A stretch of 64,000 nt of DNA. Source: Promerops cafer. Lineage: Eukaryota > Chordata > Aves > Passeriformes > Nectariniidae. Positions within the stretch are counted from its first letter, which is position 1; every line of letters starts with the position of its first letter. This document shows, piece after piece, positions 23,531 to 34,986 of the stretch. The notes under the pieces were generated by a model that saw nothing but the letters and a program-made list of their open reading frames with translations, searched no databases and was not told the DNA's origin. The position numbers and the translations under genes are program-made. Location: the NCBI GenBank assembly GCA_013398275.1, contig VZSE01008498.1, positions 701,873 through 765,872 of the forward strand, given 5' to 3'.

Positions 23531-26500
23531 AAGCTTGTGTCCACTTAAATTAGTATCTACTTATTACATTAGCACTCTTCTGTTTCCTATCACCAACTTC
23601 ACTAGGAGGAGAGGGGATCTGCACTTCTCTCCTGCTGCATCAAACAGTTGTTTCAGGAACTGAAGGTAAACATTGATCTTCAGATAGAAAAAAAAAGGTC
23701 TGGGCCCTAAACTGTCCTTTCTTCAAATAAAACTGCCCTTCCTTGCTGTTGCTTGATAAGAAACTTCAGAAATGTTCAGAGAAAATCAATTACTATTAAT
23801 TCCACAGAAAAGGTGTATTGCTTGCATCATCTGCACAATTAAGAAGTCTTTATACTTGCGTGATGTGAGTGGTGTCAAAAATATTTTTGGGCATGAGTGG
23901 GAGGAAATCCTGCTCCTTCATGTGTTGTGAGACACAAAGTTGTTTCTAAGACTTCGGATTTCATTTTGTGCTTCAGATACTTAAGCACAGATTCCTTTCT
24001 AGCTGTAAGAGTTTCAAGAAGAATGAGATGAAATATATTTCTGTTTCATGCCTACAAGGGAGGGATTTCTTGTTACTCTCCAAAGGGGTCAGTAGAGTTA
24101 GAAATATATACAGGTCTAAAAAAATTATAACTGAGAAGCATTCCTCTAAAAGCAGTAGAAAATCCTTGAGACTGATATTCATTCAACAGATATTCAACCT
24201 TCTTTCAAATTTAATAGATAATTTAATAGGTGATATTTATAAGGAAACACTGGTTAGTCTAACTCTGTCACAGGTGAATTTAGCTATAAAACTACCTGTG
24301 ACTTCAATGGCAGAGTTCTGTAGGTGGATGTTGATTAATGTAGAGAATCTTTTCCAGACACACTGACCAATGAGAAAATTTATAAATTTTTGGTAGGAAG
24401 ATTATTGGTATTTATTGAGTTCTGCAGAACTTTTTTAATAAAGGAAGTGGAATCTATCAGACTTTAATGGATGAGCTGTGTATAGCAGATCATAATTGCT
24501 TTCAAAGCTCAAAACATTGTTCTTGCTCTCCTCTGTAAGAACATCTATGCTGGTGCAGAACTCTGACAAAAACACGTGAGTATGTTACCCTGCTTTTATT
24601 TTCTTTCTGATTGTGTGTGATTTATAGGTAGATGTGGCACTCAGGGAAATTGTGGCATTTACCATGGTACGTAGGGAATACCTGGTCAGAGAGGTGAAAG
24701 AATAAGGTCCTCAGAGCAATTTGTGTACAGGATTAGAAAATTTCATCTGTGCCTCTGAATACTGAGCCATATCTATGTCTCTAAGGGTTTAGGCCCAAGG
24801 TTAGCAGATTTTTATTTCGTGTATTCCTTTGAGGTTACAAATCCTTGGAAAAGGGATTCTAAATTTTGTGCCCAGTCTGCTGTTCCCCCTTCAACTGACC
24901 TTAAATTATCTAGGGATTGACTGCAGTCTAGTTCTACTTACCTTAGACTGTTATTAATCATCATTACCTATACTCTGACTCTTTAGTTTGCAAATACTCA
25001 TAGGTTCAAATCATTATTTTCCTTTCATTTTTCACCCTTTCAGACTGCAGTAGAATTGCACATTTTGACACCCTAGAGATCCTGCTTTGTTCTTTCAGTT
25101 TCCTGGTTGTCCATGCATTAATCACAGAGGTTTGTGACATATGTTGTGTTTCAGCTGGGGATAAAAAAGAAGGTAAAACAGCTCACTGGGAATGAGGAGA
25201 GGAGCAAGGCTGAGCTGGAGTGAACATTGTCTAGGGGCAAGATGTACATGGGAAAAACGTTGTGTTGACTTTGATAGGGCTCAGTGGCTTTTATTTCATA
25301 GCTGTATCAGGCTTTACAAAAAGGAGTCTCAGGTAGAAAAACAATTTTGGTAACTGACAATTATTGTTCTTGTGTTTCACTGTGTGGAGGGGCAAATGGG
25401 ATCGTTTACTTTGTTAAACTGGGTAATCAAATTAGACAAATGCCTTGCTTTTGTGTTAGCATTTTGGGTCATGGTAGATAGCATCCCCTCATGCTCCCCA
25501 AGGAATTGTGTGCAGCCTCTGAGAAAGTCAGTATGATGACTTTAAGGAGAAAAAACAAGGCATGAAAGCTACCTAGTTTTGTTGAAATAACCATTTTTCT
25601 TCAGATCTGGTTAAAGAATATTAGTTGCTGCTCTGTAGTTCTTACTGTAGTGCAAATACAGAAGGTGCTGATATCTTATACCAGAAGCTGACTTGTGCAA
25701 ATAGTAAATAAGATCTTAACAGTGGGGAATAAATCCAAGTTTCTGAAGTGACATTCCTTTTTCTACACTAGAAGCATGTTGAGTTTTTGAACTTGTGTCA
25801 CCACACAATGCAACTGTCTCCTGTTGTAAAGTGTTCCTCCCAGCCTCAGACATTCACATTGCTCTGTAATTTCTTTATTCTCTCAATGGAGTAGAATGGA
25901 ATCTCAGCCCTGTGCATGCAGACCAGAAAGGATGGGTTTTTTTCTTACTCTTACTTTCAAGATGACATGGCTACCCTTTCATCCCAGATGGACAACGGGA
26001 GCTTTGGCAGGGTTGAAAGACTGGAAATCCTAGTCACTAAAATGGGAACTTAATAAAATGGTGCACAAAGAGCCTTGCAAAAGCTTTTAAAATAATGACT
26101 TTTATAAAACCAGTAGTGCTCAACTCTTTTGAACAGATCAGAACACTGGAATCATAGTGTTGTGTGCTAGCTTCTGGAGTTTTCTTAATGTCTGCACTTT
26201 CTACATGGCTTATTAATAAGATCTTGGTAAAACAACACAGAAGTGACAGAAAAATAATAAGAATTCCATGTGAATTGTCTTGAAAAACCACATGTGCTCA
26301 GACAGAAGCAGACACAGGACCGTGCACCTGGAAAACCATGTTATTCACCAGTGTACTTTTTAGCTGTAAGTAAAAACACACATAAACTGGTTCAAGTGCT
26401 GCTTCTGTTCTGGGGGCTGTTTGTCCTGGCTCCTCCTTTTCTGAGACCAATACCATTAGTGTGAAAACCTTTGCCTGAAGGCTATTTTCTCTTGCATAAA

Positions 26501-27476
26501 TGACCAGCCTAAAGAAGTCAGAGAAGACAATCAAAATCTGAAGCCAACCCATCATCTCCTATTATTCAGGTAATTTTCGGGGATTTGTGGGATTCGTAAC
26601 ATGTCCTCTGGCAAAAAGTAGTGGATGGGAAGATGACGTGCAATATATGGTAGTGTGGACATATTGTGCAGCCCTGAGTGTGAGCTGAAGGCGTATAATG
26701 TTGGTACTGGGACAAAAATGCAGCAGCATCTGTTCCTCTTTGATATGCTAGTTGCCCAAAGAACGTGGAAGTGGTTACTGTTATTTTGACAAATGCACTT
26801 ATTTCTGCTTTTGTTGCGTGGTGTGGCACAAGGGGAACACTGGCGCAATAGTGTAAGGCAATAATTTATTAGTGGTTTAGGGATGTGGGCCCAGAACAAA
26901 TTCTAGACAAAAGAAAAACATGTTTGGGTTTTACAGAGAGCCTTGGCTACAGGAACAAAGCCGTGATTGGGTGTGCAAATATTTGGTATTTCGATTGTCC
27001 TGGTTGCTGTGACAGCTGACAAATGGTCTGAGTTTGTTTTTAATTATCACCAAGAGGGGAAAAGCCTGTTTTAAAGCCAGCAACTGATGTTGCAGCAAAA
27101 GGCAAGAAAAGATATTTAACAGTGGGGAATATACTTTCTCGGTGTTATAATATGATGAAAGCACTATTACTTCCAAATATTTATAGTATTTAGCTAGTTT
27201 TGTGATTACAGCCAACCAAGAAAAGTATTTTGTTCATTTGTACTGCATCTAGTGATGGATATTAAAGTGTCAGCTACCGTTCTTACTTGATACTGACTGG
27301 TATAATTGATATCAAGCTTATCTTCTGCAGCCACACTGGGAAATGCAGCAGGCATGTTGTGGAAGGTATTTGTGAGACCTACTTAACACAGAAATTATAA
27401 AATACATGTCTCATACCTTGTGGATGCTCTGCCCACTTGTATCAGGGTGTAGCGGGTTGGCCAATTGCAATAGATA

Positions 27477-27820
27477 GAACCATAGAACCATGGAATGATT
27501 TAGGTTGGAAAAGACCTTTTAGTTCATTGAGTCCAACCATTAACCCAGCACTGCCAAGTCCATCACTAAACCATCTGCATGGCTTTTAAATATACTCAGG
27601 GATACTGATTCAACCACTTCCCTGGGCAGATTCCTCCAGTTCCTGACAACCCTTTCAGTGAAGAAATTTTCCAATATATCCCATCTAAACCTCCTCTGGT
27701 AAAACTTGATGCCATTTCCTCTTGTCCTATTGCTCGTTACTTGAGAGAAGAGACCAACCCTCACCAATTCATGAACACATAAAGACATCACTGTTCTGAA
27801 GGGTTATATAGGAATAAAGA
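27477..27820 (-). mobile_element. CR1 LINE 3' fragment
   Basis: On the plus strand it opens AGAACCATAGAACCATGGAA, then TTTAGGTTGGAAAAGACC, AGTCCAACCATTAACCCAGC, CTTCCCTGGGCAGATTCCTC and TGCCATTTCCTCTTGTCCTA. The minus frame at 27540-27791 preserves part of the ORF2 end (FYQRRFRWDILENFFTERVV). It is 5'-truncated near 27820. Confidence 0.92.
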
Positions 27821-30800
27821 AGCATGTTACCCAAAGAGATGTAGTAATTTGTCTAAACAGCCTCTGGCAAGGTTTAGGACCAGTCCTATTTGTGGAGTCT
27901 GTATCCAGTACTTCAATCCACTGTTCTATCATTTAAGTAAGATAGGAAACTGCATTGTGAAAAACCTCTGAAATTAATAGATTATTATGTAAAAAGTAAA
28001 GATTGTGTCAAAATACTCCATAAATTCATAAATTGGTGGGCTTTTTTTTGTTGTTTTTTTCTTTTTTTTGGTGGCAATTGCTGTAAAATAGTTGTTTTGT
28101 TGTGAATATGCATGAATTCAAATGGGTAATTTTTAGCAGGAAGAATAATTTGTCAGACTTTGAACAGCTAATAGTTGCCTTTTAAGTAAAAAGCATGAAC
28201 TTCCAAATGAAAATTTGCCCCTTTTGAGGGAAACAAAATAGATTTTTGTGGTCAGATGAGAGGGACTGTTCTGTATAAACTTATCTTCCATTACAAGGAA
28301 CAATTTAGACAAGGACATAAAATGTGTTTCCCATATCTGTGAAATCGTGAGAATGTGATCTTTCCATTTTGTCAAAAGGGCAGCTTTTTTTGTCTTTTAG
28401 CTATGAATCTTCAGCCAGTTTCTCACGTGGTATTCTGTACCCTGGAAAATTTAATCAAGGCTGTATTTGAGGAAGAGAAATAGTTTGAGCTGCTGATATG
28501 CTCCTGTTCTTCCAAACCTGTCTAGCCTGCTTTTATGGATCCCTAGAAAGGTTATTGATTTACTGTGAATGTGGCTTTCTGTAGTAAAAGCTGAAGGCTG
28601 TTTGCAAAGTGCCACCTGAAGCAGAGGCTTAGGCAGGAAATTTAGATAATTGCATTCTACTTCCGTTGAACTCCATGGCATTTTGGAAATTAATATCAGG
28701 AGAAGCAGAATGGGGTCCCGTGACCGGGAGTTACTGCTGCCAGCAACTGGAATAACTCTTCAGCTTCATGTTGCAGAGATGCTCAACCACCTGGGAACTG
28801 TTCAAAAGATTTGGAAAAATGTTTCTGATAGCAGTTGCCAATATTAACACTAGTTTTTGTGGCCGTTCTGTCTTTGTAGTACTTGCTGCGTTAGCACATT
28901 TAGACTTGTCCACACTACTCAAAGCTATTCACATGGGATGTCCAGACAGGTTTTGCCAACAGAATGGGCAGTCTCATGAGTTTTCTCATACTTTCTTTCT
29001 TCTCTGAGGGACAAAAATTCTACAGATGTTTTATTTAAGCAGTGTCAGCCCTTTTGATCCCACATACTTATGGTTGTACAAATAATGACTTTCTTTTTTG
29101 CTTGGCCATTGAATTGAGAAACTGGAAGAAATTCTTGGTTTTAGTTGATCAGAAAGTTGTTTTCAGGCAAGCTAAAATGAAGCAATTTGCATAGTTTCAA
29201 TTTTCTCAGTCCTTTTCTATGGGCTTTAATAAAAGTGGGTCAATTTTCAATTGAATTTAAGTTTTAATTGAAAACAGTATTTTGAAACAAATACTCAAAA
29301 TATGTTTGTTTCCAAAGTTTAGAAAATGTTTAGTCTTTTCTGGTTTCTTTATTTTTCTGGCTGATATCTTAGGTTCTTTTTCAAATTCACATTTTTTCCC
29401 CCCTGAAGCAATATATTTTCATAAAATCATTGCTTAGCAGAATACTTTTACCCAGCATTGTTAGCAATTTTGCAACTCACTCCTTTTGCCTTAGTGTTTA
29501 AAGAAAAATAAAATAACATGATGTTGCTTTTAAAGCTTATAGTCTCTAGCCTGCAGTTTGGAAAAACTGTTGAGATATGTAATGTCAGGCATGATGAAGG
29601 AAATCCAGCTGGAGTCTGTGAGAATGAGGTGGCATCCAGGTAACAGAGGTACAGTGTCAGGGGCAGGGAATATCATTTGTGATGGGACAATTTGAAAATA
29701 CTCAATTAGCTCTAAAATGAGATGACTTACAGATTAAAGGAGGGTGCTAGAGAAAGGAATTTATAATCAAGGTTGACATGGTCTCCCATAATCAGGAAGC
29801 CAGTCTGCAGTTGTCCAGCCTGAGCTTTCTTGCACTGTCAGCATATCTGTTAATTGCAATTGTCAGGGACAACATTAGCGCAGAAAAGTAGGGGGTTAAT
29901 TAAAACCAGTAGGTGCCGATTTCTTTGTTTCAGCAAAAAAAGAGCAAGATAGCACATTATTTGGGGAATTCTGCTTCTCTTTAGGACAACTTATTTAGCT
30001 GTCCATACCCAGCAGCACCAGTGCAGTTGGGGCTGGGGACTCGGTGCATTTACCTTGTATGAACAAAGGAGCCAGACTATTCTGTTCTGTTCTTTTGCAT
30101 CAGAAGGTATCTGCTATTTTGGACTAAATGTACGACTTGAACTACAAAGTGGTGATACTGGGGTGTGTATTTTAGAAGTCAATGAGATTATGTGCTTTGA
30201 ACAAATTAAGTACATTATTATCTTACTGTGATTTTTCTTTTTTTGTTGTTGTTATTAGAATAAAATTTACAAAGCAGTTCTTAGAAATGTCCATAATGTT
30301 CACCAAAAGGCAGCTAACGGTGAATGAATTCCAAAGCATAATACTGTGCCATGACTAATGGAGTGAGAACATTACCTATTTAACAGAGCTGCTCTGCCTG
30401 TTTCCCTTTGCACAACAAACCCCTGTGCTAGAAGGCTGTTCTTGGCCTGAGAACAAGGCTTGCATAGCTTGACCAAGGCGAGAATGGTTTTGGTGGCCTT
30501 GCTATTTGGAAGAAGAAATTTTCTCAAATAGGCATTTAATCAAGTCCTCTGAGTGGATTTTTATTGTCCAAATTTGGGAACTAACTCTTGGAGACACTGG
30601 GTATGGGATTCTCCTGCTGACAATGTGCTTAATCCTTTTGTTAAGTCAGTCTGTAATGGTGGTTGCTGAAGTTTGTTATGCTGTTATAACCTGAGCCTGA
30701 TGGAGATTCTTAAAGTGTTGGAGAAATTTGGATTAAATGTCATTGATGAGTCAATTAGTAGGACACAGTGGTTTAAAGGTAAAAAAATACCGGTGGTGTG

Positions 30801-33800
30801 ACTGTGCAGAATCACTTTTCTCAAGGACACTTGAGATATGGAAAAGGAGATATGTTGCTCTTCTGATCCCCCTGGATACTTCAGCTGTAGTGTCTAAGCT
30901 GATCCCAGCTACTTATCATACTGCTCTGTGTGTATATGTGCTGGGAAGAAGCACTGGCATCTTCCATGTAAATATGTATGAGGATCAGCTGTGGTCTGGA
31001 GTCTTGATAGAAACAGCTTAAAGTTTAGGGCTAAAACTTTTTATTGTTGGTAGTGTGGCTGAGTGCTGGCTGAGAGTGGGAAAAGAGATTACCCTGTCAC
31101 TCAAGTAGGTAGAGAAGGAGCTAAACTATTCTGCAATCTTTGGTCTATTTTAAAAAAGCTCTGCTATCAGTAGTAGGGGAAGTATGAGCTGTTACAGCCG
31201 CTGTGTAGCTCTGCACAGGCAGATGTGAAGCACCCATCAATCCTTAGGAAAAGCTCCCTGGGCTCTGGCTGCACAGTGCAATGTGGGAAACTCTGGTGTA
31301 GAATGGCCTTGCACACACACGGCACCTCTTCCCCACATTCCTAGGTGGAGGAAGAACCTGTCTGATAGCTTTTATGCTGCTGTAGTGAGTGTTAGAAACA
31401 ATAGTCTCCAGGGTGAATTGGATGGGGAGGCTAGCAGTGGGAACAAAGATGTGAAGGGAGCAAAGGAGAGAAGGGACCTTTGGGTTTAGGATATATTACA
31501 CTTAAAATTCTGAGACTGTTCCACAGATGGGCCACATAAAGAATTAGATTCACAATTTGAACAAAGTTCCGTAGGAAAATAATTGGACTGGTGAAGCAAT
31601 CTCACTCTCACTAAATTGCTTTCCAGGGAGCCTATCCTGAATGGGGCTGTGCAGCTCTTTCTGATATTTGAGCATCCTCATTTCTCATTGACTTCAGTGA
31701 GAATTATACACATTGGACTTCTCTCTAGGCAATTAGTTTCTTACAGGTCTAATTTTTCTGCTGTGAAGTGGTAGCTGCCTTTCCCTTCTATTAGCAGTCA
31801 TACCCTCTGCCACTCAAGTCCAAGCCTCAGCATGCAGGTATCATTTAATGGTTCTTTTGTGAGACACGTGCTTAAGCCTTTGAGCATAGATTCTGTTCCT
31901 TATTGTTTTCTGTGGATAGGATCCTTGACAGTTTTGTTACACTGACTGCATCACTTTAGCGAAAACGAACATGCAAAATATGTGATGGAAAGTCTTTCCA
32001 AAACTAATCCCGTCAAAAGCTTATAAATCAGTCTTTTGTTTTGTTTTATTTATGTAGGAAGAGTTTGTTTTGCCTTCAAAAAGGGATCAACACACTTCAA
32101 ATTAAGAGGACAGCTTCATTAGCATGGAGGATGAATGAGATCATAAATGAGATCATGAAAGTGAGCTTTTACTACCTTTCTTTTCCACAAGAGAAGACCT
32201 ACTGAAATGCAGTATATTTACAGTCCTCAAATTACTGAAGCTGTAAATGTTTTTGCTTTCATGGCCTCTGTTTGTGCTACAGCACATTTTGGCATGATGG
32301 ATTATGGAGCGCCAGGTGTTGGGATGAAGAGAATCAATAGTGTGATACAAAAGATGAAATAGCTGTGATGGAACATCAATAAAGGCTAAAAGCTGCCATA
32401 GGGATTTGAATCTTAAAGAAGAGCCTGAGAAAGTGTATTAAGAAGAATTCACTTCTCCCCTTGCACTTGTAGTGTCTTTATTCCATGAGCAGAAGTCACC
32501 TGGGGGCTCTGTCAAGGACAGAGGTGGAGGAATTTTTTCTTTTCTGTGTGTACCTGGTGCCCAGCACAACACCTCTGGGGCACAATGTCATAATGTCAAG
32601 GTAATGTCAGAACACAGCTGCTGTAGGTGCAGTTTGGAATGTTTGGTCTGAACTGGAGAGGATTTTATTTTATTTTTTAAGAAATAAATTAAATTTGTTA
32701 TTAATTTGCATGCTACTCCCACAAGCAAACTAGATGAATACATTTGGAAGTAACTAGTTGCAGTTCACATCCATGCTTTGGGACATTGTTCTGAGGAAAT
32801 GGCAGCTGCTCCTCTGCTGCTGTGACCCATTCTCAGGGGACTTGGAAACTAAAGAAACACAGTAAAGCTAGGCTGTTAGTGTTGAGAACTTTATCTGTTT
32901 CTATCTAAGCAAAAAAACTACTGAAATATGTCACGTAAAAATAAAGCTATTAGGTAAGTTCGGCATCATCATTTTTCTTTTGCAAGTCAGGCACAAAGTT
33001 TTACCTGGAAAAGCTGAAATAAATTAATGCAGAAACCAAGGTTAGGTCACACACCTATTTTCTTAGTTCGAAGTCAAACCATCACAAAGAGAAGGAGAGG
33101 AACACACTCTTCTGAAATACCTTGGTGTTATTACTAATATATTAAATATATTAACATGCAAGACCTTTTAAAAAATACTCCTGTCAAAATACTTAGTTCT
33201 GCCTTCCAAGGAATAGTCCAGCAATATATTTAAGCTTATGACCTATTTCAAGCATGACCATGCAGAACTACTCACATGCTTTAAGGTATGCACAAGATTA
33301 ATTGGTCAAAGTTAATAGCCCTGCTGGGATGAGATCAAATACTCTGCTATAAGGATCTGACCCTGCCAGTCTCACTCATGGGTTTTTTCTGCAGTAAGAC
33401 AGCTATGAGATTTCATCCCATGCAACACAAGACTGGTGTAGCCAAAAACTACTCACATCTTGAATCTACAAGATGAAATCTTAAGCGGCAGGATCAGGCC
33501 TTGTCCTTTAATATTGCATCACACTGACTTTTTTGGCAACTTGAGTTTCACAGGGGTTCAATGCAGAACGTCCTCTAGGGACAGCTGCTTTGCAGATGTG
33601 GTGGAGAAGGGTCATCAAGGGCAAGAAGTCATGCTTACCTTGGTTAGCACAAGGAGAAAAACCCTGCCTTTAATCAGCTGCAGCTGATGTTCTTCCTGAG
33701 TTCAAATCTTTGATCTAAAGCAGGAAGACTAGGGACCTTAACCCAGCTATTCCCATGTCACTGATGAATGCCTCAAGCGCCAGGGTTTAGATCTTACTCC

Positions 33801-34015
33801 AATTCTTTCAGAAACTACAGAACACAAGGGTCTTAGTGCTTTAAACCTACAGGTCTGAGCTTGGCTTTCCTTGGGGCAGGCAGTGGGGAAGACAGGCAAG
33901 GAGTGCAAAACTCAGTTCAGAAAAACTTTTTAAGTCGCAAAATACACTTCCTGCCCAAACATGCTGTATTTCTGAGTGTGACATCAAACCTTTTTTTTTT
34001 TGTCTCTACTTGCAG

Positions 34016-34189
34016 GTTGCTCCTATAATTAAGGAGAGGATGATGAAGAAGGGCAGCATGATGCTTGGGTACCAGCCTCACTGGGGCAAAGTCAACTTCT
34101 TCCGCCAGGTGGTTATCAGCCCGCAGGTTAGCCGAGAGGACATGGACTTCCTGCTGGATGAAATCGAGCTTCTTGCTAAGGACTTGTAG
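34016..34189 (+). CDS. GADL1: GADL1 last coding exon and stop
   Basis: 58 codons including the TAG stop at 34187-34189, with a CAG acceptor at 34013-34015 after a T-rich tract. It begins VAPIIKERMMKKGSMMLGYQ and ends DFLLDEIELLAKDL. The GYQP...NFFR block is the C-terminal signature of GAD/CSAD/GADL1 enzymes, and the terminal DFLL-EIE-L--DL helix closes the small domain. The family usually ends at this point, so the stop is natural. A tryptophan follows GYQPH where, as I recall, relatives carry a small or charged residue. The shadow frames on the minus strand at 33917-34314 are not genes. GADL1 supplies beta-alanine, a precursor of carnosine and anserine, in muscle and other tissues. Confidence 0.95.
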   Translation, partial: VAPIIKERMMKKGSMMLGYQPHWGKVNFFRQVVISPQVSREDMDFLLDEIELLAKDL

Positions 34190-34754
34190 CTGTAGCTCCA
34201 CAGCATCAGGTGCTGCTCATGTGTGATATTCATGGAGAGAGAGTGGCAGCAGCATTCTGGTGCTATTTTGTGAAAGGTAGTAAAAAGCTTGACATATAGT
34301 TTGGAAACTGTCATTTTACAGATTGGTGTTGAGAACTTTGCAGGTAGAACACCCCTTCACAGGAAAGTATTTGCTGAGAGGGGCTGGCGGGCAGGCTGGT
34401 GCTTCCAGCACCATCGCTGACATTCTGGGAAGTGTTTCCTCAGGAAGGGAGTGCCTCTGAAAATGGAGTCTATGCCCCAGGAAAGGCAGCTATTTGCTGG
34501 GTGCCTGTGCACAGTGTAGCTCAAACTGGTCACTTATGCATGCAGGCAAAATTCCTCTGAAGTTGCTGTTACGAGTGGATTTTTCAGTGAGCCTTAAGAA
34601 TTCTCTTGTCTACTCTGTCAATATTTTAGTTTGGTAATTAACATGATAAGACTGGATATTGTGAACTTATGTGAAATGAGTTCCTCAAGGCCTCCTAACT
34701 AGGTGGATTGCCCAGGTTTTCTGCTGTGAGCACAAGCAGACAGTACAATGAGGC

Positions 34755-34898
34755 TCAGTGCAGTCATCACACCGGGAGGTTTTGCAGGGACCTCCTGCAC
34801 AAAGCCTTGAGTAATCAATATTGACCCTGCTGGGAGCAGGTTGAACCAGGTGACCTTTTAAGGTCCCTTCCAACCCACAGGATTTTGTGATTCTATGA
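34755..34898 (+). mobile_element. CR1 LINE 3' tail in GADL1 3' UTR/flank
   Basis: It includes CTCCTGCACAAAGCCTTGAG, then TTGACCCTGCTGGGAGCAGG, then AAGGTCCCTTCCAACCCACA, and ends GATTTTGTGATTCTATGAAA, the standard CR1 3' terminus in plus orientation. It lies in the same orientation as GADL1, so the transcript may include it. Confidence 0.9.
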
Positions 34899-34980
34899 AA
34901 CACAGTCATTTGGTCCAGTCAGTGTTTGCCAGTGTTGCCCACCCAAAATATCACGACTTTAGGAGAGCTGAAAATATTGG

Positions 34981-34986
34981 AATAAA
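34981..34986 (+). other. GADL1: candidate GADL1 poly(A) signal
   Basis: First canonical AATAAA on the plus strand after the stop, 792 bases downstream of it and 83 bases after the CR1 tail. Later alternatives at 36714-36719 and 36909-36914 are equally good hexamers, so usage cannot be decided from sequence. Confidence 0.35.

Larger units (their letters stand above)
1928..34015 (+). other. GADL1: GADL1 terminal intron, about 32 kb
   Basis: The intron runs from a GTGAGT donor to a CAG acceptor preceded by a strong pyrimidine tract (33991-34013). Both exons are in phase 0, so skipping or retention would be easy to detect. The intron is mostly AT-rich unique sequence. It contains CR1 fragments (about 7005, 10236, 15905, 20392, 21046, 27477), microsatellites, the hairpin element at 12144-12404, a CpG-rich patch near 16.1-16.5 kb and possible conserved non-coding blocks (about 23.3-23.6 kb, 29.8-29.96 kb). 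I see no coding exon inside it. Open frames of 60-150 codons occur at the rate expected by chance and show no recognisable domain. Confidence 0.85.

Noticed and set aside
26552..26899. 115-codon minus-strand frame (MFWAHIPKPL...)
   Set aside because: Two frames are open across it and nothing in it resembles a known protein. I considered an LTR or retrogene origin but saw no diagnostic ends.
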